Shown: positions 36,364-46,609 of the stretch, in pieces
How positions within the stretch are numbered: position 1 is the stretch's first letter
Layout of the letters: the number at the start of each line of letters is the position of its first letter
From: Desulfobotulus pelophilus
GTDB taxonomy: Bacteria; Desulfobacterota; Desulfobacteria; Desulfobacterales; ASO4-4
DNA: 64,000 nucleotides
Assembly: GCF_026155325.1 (NCBI RefSeq)
Contig: NZ_JAPFPW010000009.1
Coordinates: 90,680 to 154,679 of the forward strand
Direction: 5' to 3'
Translations under genes and position numbers: made by a program
Notes under the pieces: model-generated
What the model was told of the DNA's origin: nothing
Seen by the model: only the letters and a program-made list of their open reading frames with translations
The model's database searches: none

Positions 36364-39074
36364 TTTATAAGCTCCAAGTTTCCGTTTTGACGCCCCGTAT
36401 CGCTAAGGATGCGGGCTACAAAGGCTGTTTCATCTTCTTTGGTCTGCAGCAGTCCATTAAGTTTGGCATCAAGAACCTGTATGAGAATTTTTTTGTAGCG
36501 GGGGCCGGGAGGCAGCCCCAGGTTTTTCAGATCCCGTCCCTGAATTTCCGGCCGGACAGATCGCAGTCGGGAGAGGAAGTGGGCTATGGCTTTGCGGGTC
36601 CGGTTGCTGTCCGCAGCGGCCATCATGTATACTAAAACTTCGGTTTTGAAAACATGCAGACGGGCATAAAGGATGCTGTTATCAAGGGGCAGCTCCTTGG
36701 CAAGGCGTTTCAGGCAGTGGTCTGCCTGCTGTCTTTCCCGTACGCACAGATCTTCCTGCCATTTGGCAAGACGGAGAATGCGGCAGACTTCCCGCGCTTC
36801 CCCTGATGTGCAAGGGGTGAGAATAACCATGAAATAGACAAGCCACCGCAGGCAGTTGCTGTCTTCCGCCATGAGCTCATATCCGTCCAGGGCCTTTCTG
36901 CTTTCCATGAGGAGCTGGGTTGTGGTTTCTGTGAGAGCCATGGCAGGGTGCAGTGCTGCCAGAAGTCGGAATTCATGAAGCCGCAGAATGGAGGGTACGG
37001 GATCGCTTTCTTCCAGTATGGCAATAATTTCACCCATGGCACGGGCACCGGACAGCCGTTTGAAAACCCCCATACGGATCGCATTTTCGATAAGACGCAC
37101 GGTGAGTTTGCCGATGGAGAAGCCGAAGCGGGATTCGAAGCGAACTGCCCTGAAAATCCGGGTGGGATCTTCCACAAAACTCAGGTTGTGGATAATCCGT
37201 AAGGTTTTATCCTTGATGTCTTTCTGACCCGCAAAGTGATCAATAAGGGTTCCGTATCGGGACTGATTGAGCTGAATGGCAAGGGTGTTGATGGTGAAAT
37301 CCCGGCGGTACAGGTCTGCCTTGAGGCTGCTTTTTTCCACTTCGGGCAGAGCAGCCGGAGCCGTGTAGTATTCAGTGCGGGCCGTTGCCACATCAACCTT
37401 GAAGCCGTCATCAAGGGTAATGACGGCGGTGCCGAATTTGGAATAGGCATGAACGCGGGCCTGGCGGGTGGCGGCAAAGGCCTTTGCAAAGAGAATCCCA
37501 TCACCCTCTACCACAATATCAATATCTTCATTTTTTCTGTAGAGAAGGAGGTCCCGGACAAAGCCTCCCACCACAAAGGCATTGCATCCGCTTTGGTCGG
37601 CACTTTTTCCTATGTCGGCGAGAAGGGCGAGAATTTTTGAAGGCAGTCTTTCCCTCATAAGATTGATGATGTCACGGGTACGGGGCTGATGGTCTGTCGG
37701 TATGACATCCTTTGCCGAAGGTGTTTCCTCCTGCTCCTTGACCATTAGCTGGAGCAGGTCCGTTCGTGTAATGACACCGACAATGCCATGACGGGGGTCC
37801 ATGACAGGGAGAACGCGCTGCTTTCCTCCCACAATGGCATCCTGAATGAGATGCAAGGGTGCATCCGGGGGTACTGTTTCAACCTCACTGATGAGGTAGT
37901 CCTGTACCAGTGTTGTGTCCATGGCATGGGAAAGACCCTGTTCCACAATCTGTCTTGTAATCAGCCCCAGAAGGAGGCTTTGGGTATCTCCCTTTTCTGT
38001 AACGAGGAGTGCGTTGACATTGTAGCGTGTCATGGTCTGGCTGGCACTGCGGAAGCTGACCGTGGGGCCTATGGTGTGGGCTGGTGTACTCATGATTTCA
38101 AGGGCCTGGAAGCGGCGGGGCATGTAAGTATCCAGAAGCCGCAGGAGCCGGGTTTCTACCTGGGCCAGTGTCTGGCTGCGTATGGTGGCCGCACCGGCAG
38201 CTGTATGACCGCCTCCTTCAAAGTGCTGCATAAGAGCTCCCATATTCATGTCCGGGAGACGGCTTCGTCCGATGAGGTGTATTTTTCCGTCCATGCGGGC
38301 CATGAGAAAAAGGACAGAGATTTTCTCCATGCGCATAAAATGATGAACCAGAAAAGCAAGGTCGGGAACATAGGTTTCTCTGGAAAGTCGTGTCAGGGTA
38401 AGGGGTGTCCCGTGGACAGACATTTCTGTTGCACTGTCCAGCATTTCATTCAGCAGCCTAACCTGTTCTGGGTCAAGCTCCCTTGTGAGCACATCTCCGA
38501 CCGTTGGCAGGTGAGCCCCCTGACGCATGAGCCAGGCAAGGGATTCAAAATCTTCCGCTGTGGTGCTGTTGCTGGTAAGGTGGCCGGTATCTTCATAAAT
38601 TCCCATGGCCAGCAGTGTTGCTTCCTCAGGAGTCAGTCTTATGCTATGCTGAATAAGCAGAGGCACCATGAGTGAGACGGTGGCGCCTGTTTCACCGCAG
38701 ACATGGATCTGACCCCTGAGGTCACCGGGTGCCGGAGGGTGATGATCGTAAATGTGCAGGGCTATATCCTGGCTCTGAGTCAGCGAAGCCAGTTCTCCTA
38801 TACGATCTTTCTGCCTTGTATCCACGATGACAAGGGTTTTGATGGTTTCCGGTTGAACCTCCCTGAAAGGAATAAGATCGAAAAGGTACAGCAGGGATTG
38901 CACAAAAAAGTGCCGGAACTGAGGAGAATCGCTTCCCGGAAGGACAATGCGTGCTTCAGGATATAATTTTTTGGCCGCAAGCATGGAGGCAATGCCGTCC
39001 AGGTCTGCATTTTTATGGGTAGTGATGAGGGTGTGGACGACAGCCTCGGAGCGGAGAGGTGATGTGGGCTGCAA
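36360..39074 (-). CDS. DHH phosphoesterase - CBS - CCA/poly(A) nucleotidyltransferase fusion
   Basis: About 904 residues with three parts. An N-terminal DHH/DHHA1 phosphoesterase ([40 protein letters not shown]) spans about residues 1-325. Two CBS domains follow at about 335-465. A class II tRNA nucleotidyltransferase completes the protein, with [23 protein letters not shown] (catalytic acidic pair) and [13 protein letters not shown]. The architecture is known in deltaproteobacteria; whether it adds CCA or only A is not settled by sequence. No ATG is available near the start: TTG 39074 has CGGAGG six bases upstream and is preferred over TTG 39116. Confidence 0.9.
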   Translation of the reverse strand: MQPTSPLRSEAVVHTLITTHKNADLDGIASMLAAKKLYPEARIVLPGSDSPQFRHFFVQSLLYLFDLIPFREVQPETIKTLVIVDTRQKDRIGELASLTQSQDIALHIYDHHPPAPGDLRGQIHVCGETGATVSLMVPLLIQHSIRLTPEEATLLAMGIYEDTGHLTSNSTTAEDFESLAWLMRQGAHLPTVGDVLTRELDPEQVRLLNEMLDSATEMSVHGTPLTLTRLSRETYVPDLAFLVHHFMRMEKISVLFLMARMDGKIHLIGRSRLPDMNMGALMQHFEGGGHTAAGAATIRSQTLAQVETRLLRLLDTYMPRRFQALEIMSTPAHTIGPTVSFRSASQTMTRYNVNALLVTEKGDTQSLLLGLITRQIVEQGLSHAMDTTLVQDYLISEVETVPPDAPLHLIQDAIVGGKQRVLPVMDPRHGIVGVITRTDLLQLMVKEQEETPSAKDVIPTDHQPRTRDIINLMRERLPSKILALLADIGKSADQSGCNAFVVGGFVRDLLLYRKNEDIDIVVEGDGILFAKAFAATRQARVHAYSKFGTAVITLDDGFKVDVATARTEYYTAPAALPEVEKSSLKADLYRRDFTINTLAIQLNQSRYGTLIDHFAGQKDIKDKTLRIIHNLSFVEDPTRIFRAVRFESRFGFSIGKLTVRLIENAIRMGVFKRLSGARAMGEIIAILEESDPVPSILRLHEFRLLAALHPAMALTETTTQLLMESRKALDGYELMAEDSNCLRWLVYFMVILTPCTSGEAREVCRILRLAKWQEDLCVRERQQADHCLKRLAKELPLDNSILYARLHVFKTEVLVYMMAAADSNRTRKAIAHFLSRLRSVRPEIQGRDLKNLGLPPGPRYKKILIQVLDAKLNGLLQTKEDETAFVARILSDTGRQNGNLELIK

Positions 39075-39320
39075 ATGAGGCCTCCGACTTTGTTTCAGGT
39101 AAGAAATGGAAAACAATTGTAACGGGAGGCAGATTCAGGAAAAGTGCTCCTGCACAGGCAGGAAACTCGGTTCCGGGCCGAGGCAAAGAAGTTTCTTTTC
39201 TGCCTGCTGCCAACATATTTAAAACAAATTCCATATTTACTGGCTGTGGCTGTCCGGCAAAGCTGTGCCCGTGCCGGAATGGTGACACTAACCTAATATA
39301 CTACCTTTTCTGGACTGGTC

Positions 39321-40292
39321 ATGCATAATCGAGAAACAAAAGACTTTCAATATGTTTTTGGTCCTGTGGCATCCCGACGCCTGGGGCTTTCTCTGGGTGT
39401 GGATCTTCTGCCGGCCAAAACCTGCACGCTGGACTGCATTTATTGTGAATCTGGTCGGACTACCCGTAAAACACTGCTCAGGAAGGAGTGGGTCCCGGTG
39501 AATGCCGTGCTGGACGAGCTGTCACAGCTTCTGGCTCTGGGGCCGGAGCTGGACAGTGTCACCTTTTCCGGTTCCGGCGAACCGACCCTGCATTCGGGTA
39601 TCGGTTATCTGATCAATACCATTCATAGCCGATGGCCGGGGTATCCGGTTACTGTTCTGACCAATGGGACCTTGTTCTGGCAGGAAGAAGTCCGGGAGGA
39701 CCTGAAAAACGCAGACAGGGTCATTGCAAATTATGATGCGGCCTCATCAGAGGTGTTTGAAGTGCTTAACCGCCCTTACCCCGGTCTCTTTCCTGAGGCC
39801 ATGATGAAAGGGCTTGTGGCTTTCCGCAACCTGTTTGAGGGAGAGCTCTGGCTGGAAATCTTTGTCATACCCGGAGTGAATGACGGGGATAGAGAAATAG
39901 AAGGAATTGCAGCAGCTGTAGCGGCCATCCGGCCTGACCGGGTTCAGCTTAATACTCTGGACAGGCCGGGTACGGAAAGTTGGGTTGAGCCTGCTGGAAC
40001 TGAATTGCTGGAAAAATTTCGAAAAAAAATAGCGGCAGCTGAAGCGCTGGGTGATGTCAGGGGAAAGGGAACAGTGGCTGGCTGTGATGAGGACCAGCTG
40101 AGAAAAAATATTCTTTCCATGGTATTGCGCCGTCCTGTTACTCTGGATGATGTGGTGCGAACCCAGGGTATTGACAGGGAAAGCGCTGGAAAAGTACTGG
40201 AAGGTATGTGTTTTGCAGGAGAGCTGGGTGTGCGGAGAATGGCACGGGGGGATTTTTTTCTTTTACCCCAGGCATTGTCAGCGGAGACCTGA
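39321..40292 (+). CDS. Radical SAM protein, COG0731 type
   Basis: Protein of 323 residues with the [4Fe-4S] motif C35-x3-C39-x2-C42 in KTCTLDCIYCESG, preceded by GPVASRRLGLSLGVDLLP, and SGSGEPTLH for SAM binding. This is the family distantly related to the wyosine enzyme TYW1; bacterial members are of unknown function. The C-terminal 70 residues look like a small winged-helix-like domain (RRPVTLDDVVRTQGIDRESAGKVL region). Weak ribosome site. It stands alone, divergent from the CCA-transferase fusion and upstream of pilC. Confidence 0.85.
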   Translation: MHNRETKDFQYVFGPVASRRLGLSLGVDLLPAKTCTLDCIYCESGRTTRKTLLRKEWVPVNAVLDELSQLLALGPELDSVTFSGSGEPTLHSGIGYLINTIHSRWPGYPVTVLTNGTLFWQEEVREDLKNADRVIANYDAASSEVFEVLNRPYPGLFPEAMMKGLVAFRNLFEGELWLEIFVIPGVNDGDREIEGIAAAVAAIRPDRVQLNTLDRPGTESWVEPAGTELLEKFRKKIAAAEALGDVRGKGTVAGCDEDQLRKNILSMVLRRPVTLDDVVRTQGIDRESAGKVLEGMCFAGELGVRRMARGDFFLLPQALSAET

Positions 40293-40347
40293 GCTGTGAT
40301 TTTATCACATATGCCCGCCCGGTTTTGAGCCGTCGTTTTTTTGCCCA

Positions 40348-40382
40348 TGACTATTTTTGTCACTTTATGACCATTTTTGTTC
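40348..40382 (+). promoter_or_regulatory. Direct repeat upstream of pilC, same word as the pilA sites
   Basis: TGACTATTTTTGTCA (40348-40362) and TGACCATTTTTGTTC (40368-40382) are exactly 20 bp apart, two helical turns, and end 59 bases before pilC. They match the pilA upstream sites in sequence and in orientation relative to the gene. No sigma-54 element was found between them and pilC. Confidence 0.5.
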
Positions 40383-40440
40383 GAAACTTCCTGATCCATA
40401 GCCGGATTCTTTTCATTTACTTTTTATTCATACATGGGGG

Positions 40441-41655
40441 ATGACCATGCCCGTATTTGTCTGGGAAGGTAGAAATCGTAAAAGTCAGAAACGAAAGGGG
40501 GAGATGGAGGCCCCCAATGAGGCCATCGTCCGTACCCGGCTCATCAAACAGAAAATTACGCCCGTAAAAATCAAGCCAAAGCCGAAAGATATACTGGAAA
40601 ATGTATCCTTCCTGCAGCCCAAGGTGACTCAGGAGGATGTGATTATTTTTGCCAGGCAGTTTTCAACCATGATTGATGCGGGGCTTCCCATTGTTCAGTG
40701 TCTCACCATTCTGGAGGAGCAGCAGGACAATCCTTCTTTTAAAAAAATTATCAAAGAAATCCGGATGGGCGTCGAGGGCGGTGAAACCCTTGCGGAAGTG
40801 TTAAAAAAATTTCCGCAGCACTTTGATGCCCTTTTTGTCAATATGGTGGCAGCGGGTGAGGCTGGCGGAATTCTGGATGTCATTCTCCGCAGGCTTTCGG
40901 CCTATATGGAAAAAATGGCCAAGCTGAAAAAAAAGGTGAAAGGGGCCATGACGTACCCACTGGTGACCATTGCCATTGCCATTGTTGTTGTGGGTGTGAT
41001 TCTGGTTTTTGTTATCCCTGTATTTGAGAGTATGTTTGCGGATTTTGGCAGTGCCTTGCCCGCTCCCACCCAGTTAGTTATCAGTCTAAGTGAATTTGTT
41101 CAGGCAAAAATCATTCATATTTTGATTGGACTGGCTGTTTTTATTTTTCTGTACAAACGTTTTTACCGCTCAAAAAAGGGGCGCGGTATTATGGATTCGA
41201 TTTTTCTCAGGCTTCCTGTTGCCGGTATTCTGATCCGTAAGGTTTCCGTTGCTAAATTTACACGCACCATGGGAACCATGCTGGCTTCCGGTGTTTCTAT
41301 TCTGGAAGCACTGGATATTGTAGCCAGAACTTCCGGTAACCGTGTGGTTGAGGAAGCCATTTATGATGTGAAAAACAGTATTTCCGAGGGAGAAACCATG
41401 GCCGATCCCCTTGCCGAATCCGGTGTGTTTCCCTCCATGGTCTGTTCCATGATAGCTGTGGGGGAATCAACGGGTGCTCTGGACGCCATGCTGGAAAAGA
41501 TAGCCGATTTTTATGATGACGAGGTGGATCAGTCCGTGGAAAACCTTACGGCCCTGATCGAGCCCTTTATGCTGGTTTTCCTGGGGGTTGTGATCGGAGG
41601 TCTTGTGGTGGCCATGTATCTCCCCGTTTTCCAGATGGCGGCTGCCATTGGGTAG
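40441..41655 (+). CDS. pilC: Type IV pilus inner-membrane platform protein PilC
   Basis: Polytopic inner-membrane protein of 404 residues that couples the PilB/PilT motors to pilin assembly. It has two T2SSF domains (about residues 70-195 and 272-395) with ARQFSTMIDAGLPIVQCL and its repeat FTRTMGTMLASGVSILEAL, and three membrane spans, the last in FMLVFLGVVIGGLVVAMYLP. GTGs and ATGs cluster at the start; ATG 40441 follows GGGGG. pilS follows at once. pilB and pilT are not in the window. Confidence 0.95.
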   Translation: MTMPVFVWEGRNRKSQKRKGEMEAPNEAIVRTRLIKQKITPVKIKPKPKDILENVSFLQPKVTQEDVIIFARQFSTMIDAGLPIVQCLTILEEQQDNPSFKKIIKEIRMGVEGGETLAEVLKKFPQHFDALFVNMVAAGEAGGILDVILRRLSAYMEKMAKLKKKVKGAMTYPLVTIAIAIVVVGVILVFVIPVFESMFADFGSALPAPTQLVISLSEFVQAKIIHILIGLAVFIFLYKRFYRSKKGRGIMDSIFLRLPVAGILIRKVSVAKFTRTMGTMLASGVSILEALDIVARTSGNRVVEEAIYDVKNSISEGETMADPLAESGVFPSMVCSMIAVGESTGALDAMLEKIADFYDDEVDQSVENLTALIEPFMLVFLGVVIGGLVVAMYLPVFQMAAAIG

Positions 41656-41715
41656 GTGGGCTATGCCGGTTGCGGATACATGGGGCAGGACTGCTTGCTT
41701 TTGGGAAGGGCCTGT

Positions 41716-43011
41716 ATGCAGGTTCACGAAAAGGAGCTTGTAAACAAACTCAGCTGGCTGGTGAGTGTGCGGATCTTTCTTGCACTCATCCTGCTGGCTT
41801 TTTCCTTTTTTTTTGACCATCAGCCCGTTGCTGCCTTTGATACGTTCCCTGCCGATATTCTTTATATCATAGCCACTCTGGCCCTTTTTCTTTGTCTGCT
41901 GTATGCCCTTTGGCAAAGGATAGTCCGAAAGCCCATTTATTTTGCCATGGTTCAGCTGTCCATGGATTCCTTTCTGGTCACCTTACTCATATGGGCAACG
42001 GGTGGCTTCGATTCTCCCCTGACGTTTCTCTATATGATTGTTATTATAAATGCTGGCATTCTCATTTCCCGCAGGGGGAGTCTTTTCATTGCCGCCATTT
42101 CGGCAATTTTTTTCGGCCTTCTTGTGGATTTTGAGTATTATGGTGTTCTGCCGGACCTGGGGGATGGCAGGGTTCCCCTTGCCGATACGGTTGATTTCTG
42201 GTCGGTTTTTTTCCGCATACTGGCCACAACAATAGCCTGTTTTTCCGTTTCCCTTTTGACAAGTTTTCTTTCGGTGCAGTTGCGTAAAGCCAGAGATGAG
42301 GTGAGATACATGGGAAGTTACGTAAAACGTATGGAAAATCTTGCCACCGTTGGGGAAATGGCTGCGGGACTGGCCCATGAGATTAAGAATCCCCTGGCTT
42401 CCCTGAGGGGTGCGGTGGAGTTGCTGGAAGCAGAAGCGGGTCGTGATGAGGATTCCCGCAGACTGATGCGGATTGTGCGGAGAGAGTCGGACCGGTTGTC
42501 GGCACTGCTTACGGATTTTTTATTTTTTGCCCGTCCCGGCAAGGGATGTCCGGAACCGGTTAATGTGGCTGCTATGGTTCGCGAAAGTGTACAGATCCAG
42601 AATCAGAGTGCCCGTAACCGTGGAAGAATTACATTCAGGTTCTGCCTTACTGAAGACGTGTGGGTGAGGGCAGATCCCGATCGTCTGCGTCAGGTTGTGT
42701 GGAACCTTCTTCTGAATGCGGCTGAGTCCATTGAGGGAGAGGGTGAGGTTCGGATAGACCTTGGAATTGAAAAAGAAAGGATCGCTCATATCCGCATTGC
42801 CGATACGGGCTGCGGGATCCCTGAAGACAGTATTCCGTCCATATTTGATCCCTTTTATACCACAAAACCAGGTGGAACCGGGCTGGGACTCTCCATTGCC
42901 CTTCGGATTGTGGATGCCATGGGCGGCAGGCTGGATGTGGACAGTATTCCTGATAAGGGCAGCACCTTCACTTTGCGATTGCCCCGCCTGAACCCTTCGG
43001 ACTCCCTTTAG
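41716..43011 (+). CDS. pilS: Sensor histidine kinase PilS
   Basis: Membrane kinase of 431 residues: six N-terminal spans in about residues 15-185, a coiled linker, the dimerisation/phosphoacceptor helix (GEMAAGLAHEIKNPLASLRGA), and a HATPase domain with N box (QVVWNLLLNAAESI), GCGIPED and GGTGLGLSIALRIVDAMGG. This layout and the position after pilC indicate PilS, partner of the sigma-54 activator PilR, which is not encoded here. ATG 41716 has GGAAGGG upstream; a GTG at 41656 directly after the pilC stop would add 20 residues without a ribosome site. Confidence 0.88.
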   Translation: MQVHEKELVNKLSWLVSVRIFLALILLAFSFFFDHQPVAAFDTFPADILYIIATLALFLCLLYALWQRIVRKPIYFAMVQLSMDSFLVTLLIWATGGFDSPLTFLYMIVIINAGILISRRGSLFIAAISAIFFGLLVDFEYYGVLPDLGDGRVPLADTVDFWSVFFRILATTIACFSVSLLTSFLSVQLRKARDEVRYMGSYVKRMENLATVGEMAAGLAHEIKNPLASLRGAVELLEAEAGRDEDSRRLMRIVRRESDRLSALLTDFLFFARPGKGCPEPVNVAAMVRESVQIQNQSARNRGRITFRFCLTEDVWVRADPDRLRQVVWNLLLNAAESIEGEGEVRIDLGIEKERIAHIRIADTGCGIPEDSIPSIFDPFYTTKPGGTGLGLSIALRIVDAMGGRLDVDSIPDKGSTFTLRLPRLNPSDSL

Positions 43012-43121
43012 ATTGTAAAGGAAAGCGGGCTATGGTTGACACCTTTTGTGCAATAGGGTAGCTACTGATGGTCAAAACACCCGCTTGGACTTAAAGGATT
43101 CTGGGAGACAGACAGGAAGAT

Positions 43122-44630
43122 ATGAACGCAAATAAAAGTGAAGGTAATCAGGATAATGGCGGAGATATTCTCAGCCAGAGGCGGCGAAAAAATCAGGAAC
43201 TTAAAGCAAAGGGTGTGAACCTTTACCCGAATGACTTCAGGGTTTCCCATGGTATCAGCGCCGTTCGGCAGCAGATAGAACAAGCTCCGGAACTTATGGG
43301 GCCTGAAGGTCCAGTGTTTTCGATTGCAGGCCGCATGATGGCCATTAACCGTTTTGGAAAGTCTGCTTTTATACGGATAAAAGATGGCAGTGGAGAACTG
43401 ATTCAGGCTTATCTTCAGGCCAAAGCACTGGGGGAATCCTTTGAGCTTTTCAAGCAGATGGATGTAGGGGATTTTATCGGCCTGACAGGAACCCTGTTTA
43501 CAACCCGTACAGGAGAGTGGACTCTGGAAACGCGGGAATTCCGCCTGCTTTCCAAGGCTACAAGGCCGCTTCCTGAAAAATATCATGGACTGAAGGATCC
43601 GGAGAAACGGTACCGTAAGCGCTATGTGGATCTTGTGATGAATCCGGAAGCCAGGGAAATTTTTCTCCGCAGAAGCCGGATGATTCAGGCTGTAAGGGAG
43701 TTTTTTATTGCCCGTGATTTTTTGGAAGTGGAAACGCCCATGATGCAGCCCGTAGCTGGGGGGGCAGAAGCCACACCTTTTGTGACCCACCACAATGCAC
43801 TGAATATGGATCTCTATCTCCGAATAGCTCCGGAGCTTTATCTTAAGAGGCTGGTGGTAGGCGGGTTTGACAGAGTGTTTGAAATTAACCGAAACTTCCG
43901 AAACGAGGGTGTTTCCACCCGGCATAACCCTGAGTTCACTATGATGGAATTCTACTGGGCCTATGCCACCCATGCGGATCTCATGGCGCTGACAGAGGAG
44001 CTTTTTGCCCATGTGGCCAGAGTGGTTACGGGAAGTGCGGTGGTTCATTATCAGGGCCATGAGCTGAACTTTGATGGAGAGTGGCCGAAAATTGAACTTC
44101 TAGATGCGCTGGTGGAAATAGGAGGCGTGGATAAAAGGCTTCTGGATGATCGTGAAGGACTCCTGGCTTTTGCAAAAGAAAATAATATTTCTGTCACTAA
44201 AACAGAAAAACTGGGCAAGGTTCTGACCAAGCTTTTTGATGTTCTTGTGGAGCCGAAGCTCATTCAACCTACCTTTATTACAGGTTATCCCGTAGAGGTG
44301 TCTCCCCTTTCCCGCCGATCGGATACAAACCCTGATCTGACGGAACGGTTTGAGGTCTTCGTTGCCGGGCGCGAGATTGGCAATGGCTTTTCTGAGCTGA
44401 ATGATCCCGAAGACCAGCGGGAGCGTTTCCTGATGCAGGTCAGGGAACGGGAAGCTGGTGATTCCGAAGCCCATATGATGGATGAAGACTACATTGAAGC
44501 CCTGGAGTACGGTATGCCACCGACCGCTGGTCAGGGGATTGGCATGGACCGTCTGGCCATGCTGCTGACCGATGCTGCCTCCATAAGGGAAGTGATACTT
44601 TTCCCCCACATGAAACCTGTGTCCATTTAA
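43122..44630 (+). CDS. lysS: Lysyl-tRNA synthetase, class II
   Basis: Charges tRNA-Lys; 502 residues. An N-terminal OB-fold anticodon-binding domain (about residues 62-165) is followed by the class II core with motif 1 (FFIARDFLEVETPMM), motif 2 (RNFRNEGVSTRHNPEFTMMEFY) and motif 3 (GIGMDRLAMLL). AGGAAG precedes the ATG. A strong terminator follows. Confidence 0.98.
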   Translation: MNANKSEGNQDNGGDILSQRRRKNQELKAKGVNLYPNDFRVSHGISAVRQQIEQAPELMGPEGPVFSIAGRMMAINRFGKSAFIRIKDGSGELIQAYLQAKALGESFELFKQMDVGDFIGLTGTLFTTRTGEWTLETREFRLLSKATRPLPEKYHGLKDPEKRYRKRYVDLVMNPEAREIFLRRSRMIQAVREFFIARDFLEVETPMMQPVAGGAEATPFVTHHNALNMDLYLRIAPELYLKRLVVGGFDRVFEINRNFRNEGVSTRHNPEFTMMEFYWAYATHADLMALTEELFAHVARVVTGSAVVHYQGHELNFDGEWPKIELLDALVEIGGVDKRLLDDREGLLAFAKENNISVTKTEKLGKVLTKLFDVLVEPKLIQPTFITGYPVEVSPLSRRSDTNPDLTERFEVFVAGREIGNGFSELNDPEDQRERFLMQVREREAGDSEAHMMDEDYIEALEYGMPPTAGQGIGMDRLAMLLTDAASIREVILFPHMKPVSI

Positions 44631-44637
44631 TATAAAA

Positions 44638-44663
44638 GCCCTGCACCATCTGCAGGGCTTTTT
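44638..44663 (+). terminator. Intrinsic terminator of lysS
   Basis: Perfect 8-bp stem GCCCTGCA/TGCAGGGC with a five-base loop and a run of T residues, eight bases after the lysS stop and just before lolE. Confidence 0.92.
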
Positions 44664-44685
44664 GAAAAGGCGATACCCACACCTT

Positions 44686-45906
44686 ATGTCCCTAGAATTG
44701 TTCATTGCCGGAAGATATCTTCGCGCACGCCGCAAACAGGGTTTTATTTCTTTGATTGGCATTTTATCCGTTTTTGGTGTTGCCCTTGGCGTAATGGCGC
44801 TGGTGGTGGTTATTGCTGTCATGAGTGGGGCAGAAACGGACTTCAGGAAAAGAATCCTGGGGCTGGAACCCCATGTGCTTCTTATGGGGCAGGGCGGCGG
44901 AATAACCGATGCTGCAGGGGCGCAGGAAAAGCTGAAGGGCTTTGCCGGTGTCAATGCTACGGCACCTTTTGTTTATGGTAAAGTGGTGTTGCGGTCTTCC
45001 GGTGGAATGGGCGGTGCATTTCTGCGGGGAGTTGATCCGGAGGGCCAGCAGGTAAGTATTGAAGGAATCGACAAGAAAAGCCTGAGGGTACAGCTGAAAC
45101 AGCCTGAATCGGGAGCGTCCCCCGGTATTATTCTGGGTAAAAATCTGGCGGCTGAGCTCAGGGTGGCTGTGGGTGACACTGTTCAGGTGATGTCCCCGGA
45201 ATTTATGCTGTCGCCCGTGGGTATGATGCCAAAAGTTCGTCGTTTTGAGGTAACAGGACTTTTTTCTTCAGGGCTTTATGAATATGATGGCGCGCTCTGC
45301 TATGTCCGTATTGAGGAGGCCTCCGGGCTTCTGGGAATGGGTGATAAGGTTACGGGTATCGGTATATGGGTAGAAGATGTTTATAAAGCGGAAATAATCG
45401 GAGAGGAAATACGGGATGCTTTCGGCTGGGGTTTCTGGACCCGGAACTGGATGGAGATGAATAAAAATCTCTTTTCTGCTCTTAAGCTTGAAAAAACAGC
45501 CATGTTTGTCATTCTTACCCTGATCATTCTTGTTGCGGCCTTCAATATTGCCAGTTCTCTGATCATGATGGTGATGGAAAAAACAAGGGATATCGCCATA
45601 CTGATGGCCATGGGGGCAACACGGTCTTTGATTCGGAGAATTTTTGTCCTTCAAGGTATGATTATTGGTATTACAGGAACCTGTCTGGGCATACTGGCAG
45701 GGGTAGGGCTTTGCCTTTTCCTGGAAAGATACCCAATTGTTAAGCTTCCTGAAGCTTACCCCTTCACTACTCTTCCTGTGTTGCTGGAGTGGGGAGACGT
45801 TTTTGTTATCGGTGGTGCTTCTCTTCTGATCTGTTTTGTGTCCACCCTTTATCCGGCCATGCAGGCTTCCCGTATGGACCCTGTGGAAGGAATCCGGTAT
45901 GGATAA
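44686..45906 (+). CDS. lolE: Lipoprotein-releasing ABC permease LolC/LolE
   Basis: Inner-membrane component of the Lol machinery that extracts outer-membrane lipoproteins for transfer to LolA. The 406-residue protein has four spans in the 1+3 arrangement: one at about residues 22-45 (LSVFGVALGVMALVVVIAVM), a long periplasmic MacB-like domain, then three near the C-terminus, ending YPAMQASRMDPVEGIRYG. The ATG at 44686 fits the family N-terminus (LFIAGRYLRARRKQGFISLI) but lacks a clear ribosome site. A single permease is encoded, so LolC and LolE functions are probably combined, as in bacteria with one LolF-like protein. Confidence 0.9.
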   Translation: MSLELFIAGRYLRARRKQGFISLIGILSVFGVALGVMALVVVIAVMSGAETDFRKRILGLEPHVLLMGQGGGITDAAGAQEKLKGFAGVNATAPFVYGKVVLRSSGGMGGAFLRGVDPEGQQVSIEGIDKKSLRVQLKQPESGASPGIILGKNLAAELRVAVGDTVQVMSPEFMLSPVGMMPKVRRFEVTGLFSSGLYEYDGALCYVRIEEASGLLGMGDKVTGIGIWVEDVYKAEIIGEEIRDAFGWGFWTRNWMEMNKNLFSALKLEKTAMFVILTLIILVAAFNIASSLIMMVMEKTRDIAILMAMGATRSLIRRIFVLQGMIIGITGTCLGILAGVGLCLFLERYPIVKLPEAYPFTTLPVLLEWGDVFVIGGASLLICFVSTLYPAMQASRMDPVEGIRYG

Positions 45907-46609
45907 ACGGTTTGAAACTCTGGTTCTTTCCGGAGTGAGCAAAACTTTTATGGATGGGGTTGAGCCCGTCCCTGTGCTCAAAGATGTCAACTGGACTTTG
46001 AGTCGTCAGGACAGCATTGCCATTGTTGGTCCTTCGGGGATTGGAAAATCGACACTTCTGCATATTCTTGGAGCTTTGGATCGTCCTGACAGAGGATCTC
46101 TTTTGCTGGATGATCGTGATATTCTTCGTCTGGATGATGGGGGACTGGCACGGATCCGCAATGAGGTTATGGGATTTGTTTTCCAGTTTCACCATATGCT
46201 GCCTGAATTTTCTACCCTAGAAAATGTCATGATGCCGGCGAGGATAGGAAACATGCCCTTCAAAGAGGCAAAGAAAAAGGCCGCAGCTCTTCTGGATCGG
46301 GTGGGGCTTTCCCATCGTCTGGACCATAGGACAGCGCAGCTCTCCGGAGGGGAGCAGCAAAGAGCTGCTCTGGCAAGGGCCCTTATCATGTCCCCGTCTT
46401 TTCTTTTTGCGGATGAGCCCACGGGTAACCTTGATATTGAAAACAGCCGAAAGGTCCATGAGCTCCTTTTAGAAGTACACAGGGAGTGGGAGTGCGGGCT
46501 GGTTGTGGTTACCCATAATCTTCGTCTTGCCAGTATGATGAAAAAGAAAGTTACCCTGAAACAAGGGCATATTGACGAGCAGAGTGTTGCCGGTCTGGTC
46601 GCATTGTGA
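45899..46609 (+). CDS. lolD: Lipoprotein-releasing ABC ATPase LolD
   Basis: ATPase of 236 residues that powers the adjacent permease. It has Walker A GPSGIGKST, Q-loop FVFQFHHMLPEFS (the LolD-type variant), signature LSGGEQQRAALARAL, Walker B FLFADEPTGNLD and the H-loop histidine in VVTHNLRLA. The start at 45899 overlaps the lolE stop by 8 bases and has GGAAGGA upstream. Together with lolE it opens the envelope-assembly operon. Confidence 0.95.
   Translation: MDKRFETLVLSGVSKTFMDGVEPVPVLKDVNWTLSRQDSIAIVGPSGIGKSTLLHILGALDRPDRGSLLLDDRDILRLDDGGLARIRNEVMGFVFQFHHMLPEFSTLENVMMPARIGNMPFKEAKKKAAALLDRVGLSHRLDHRTAQLSGGEQQRAALARALIMSPSFLFADEPTGNLDIENSRKVHELLLEVHREWECGLVVVTHNLRLASMMKKKVTLKQGHIDEQSVAGLVAL

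Noticed and set aside
43017..43095. Possible hairpin between pilS and lysS (AAGCGGG with CCCGCTT).
   Set aside because: The loop is very long and no T-run follows, so it does not support a terminator.
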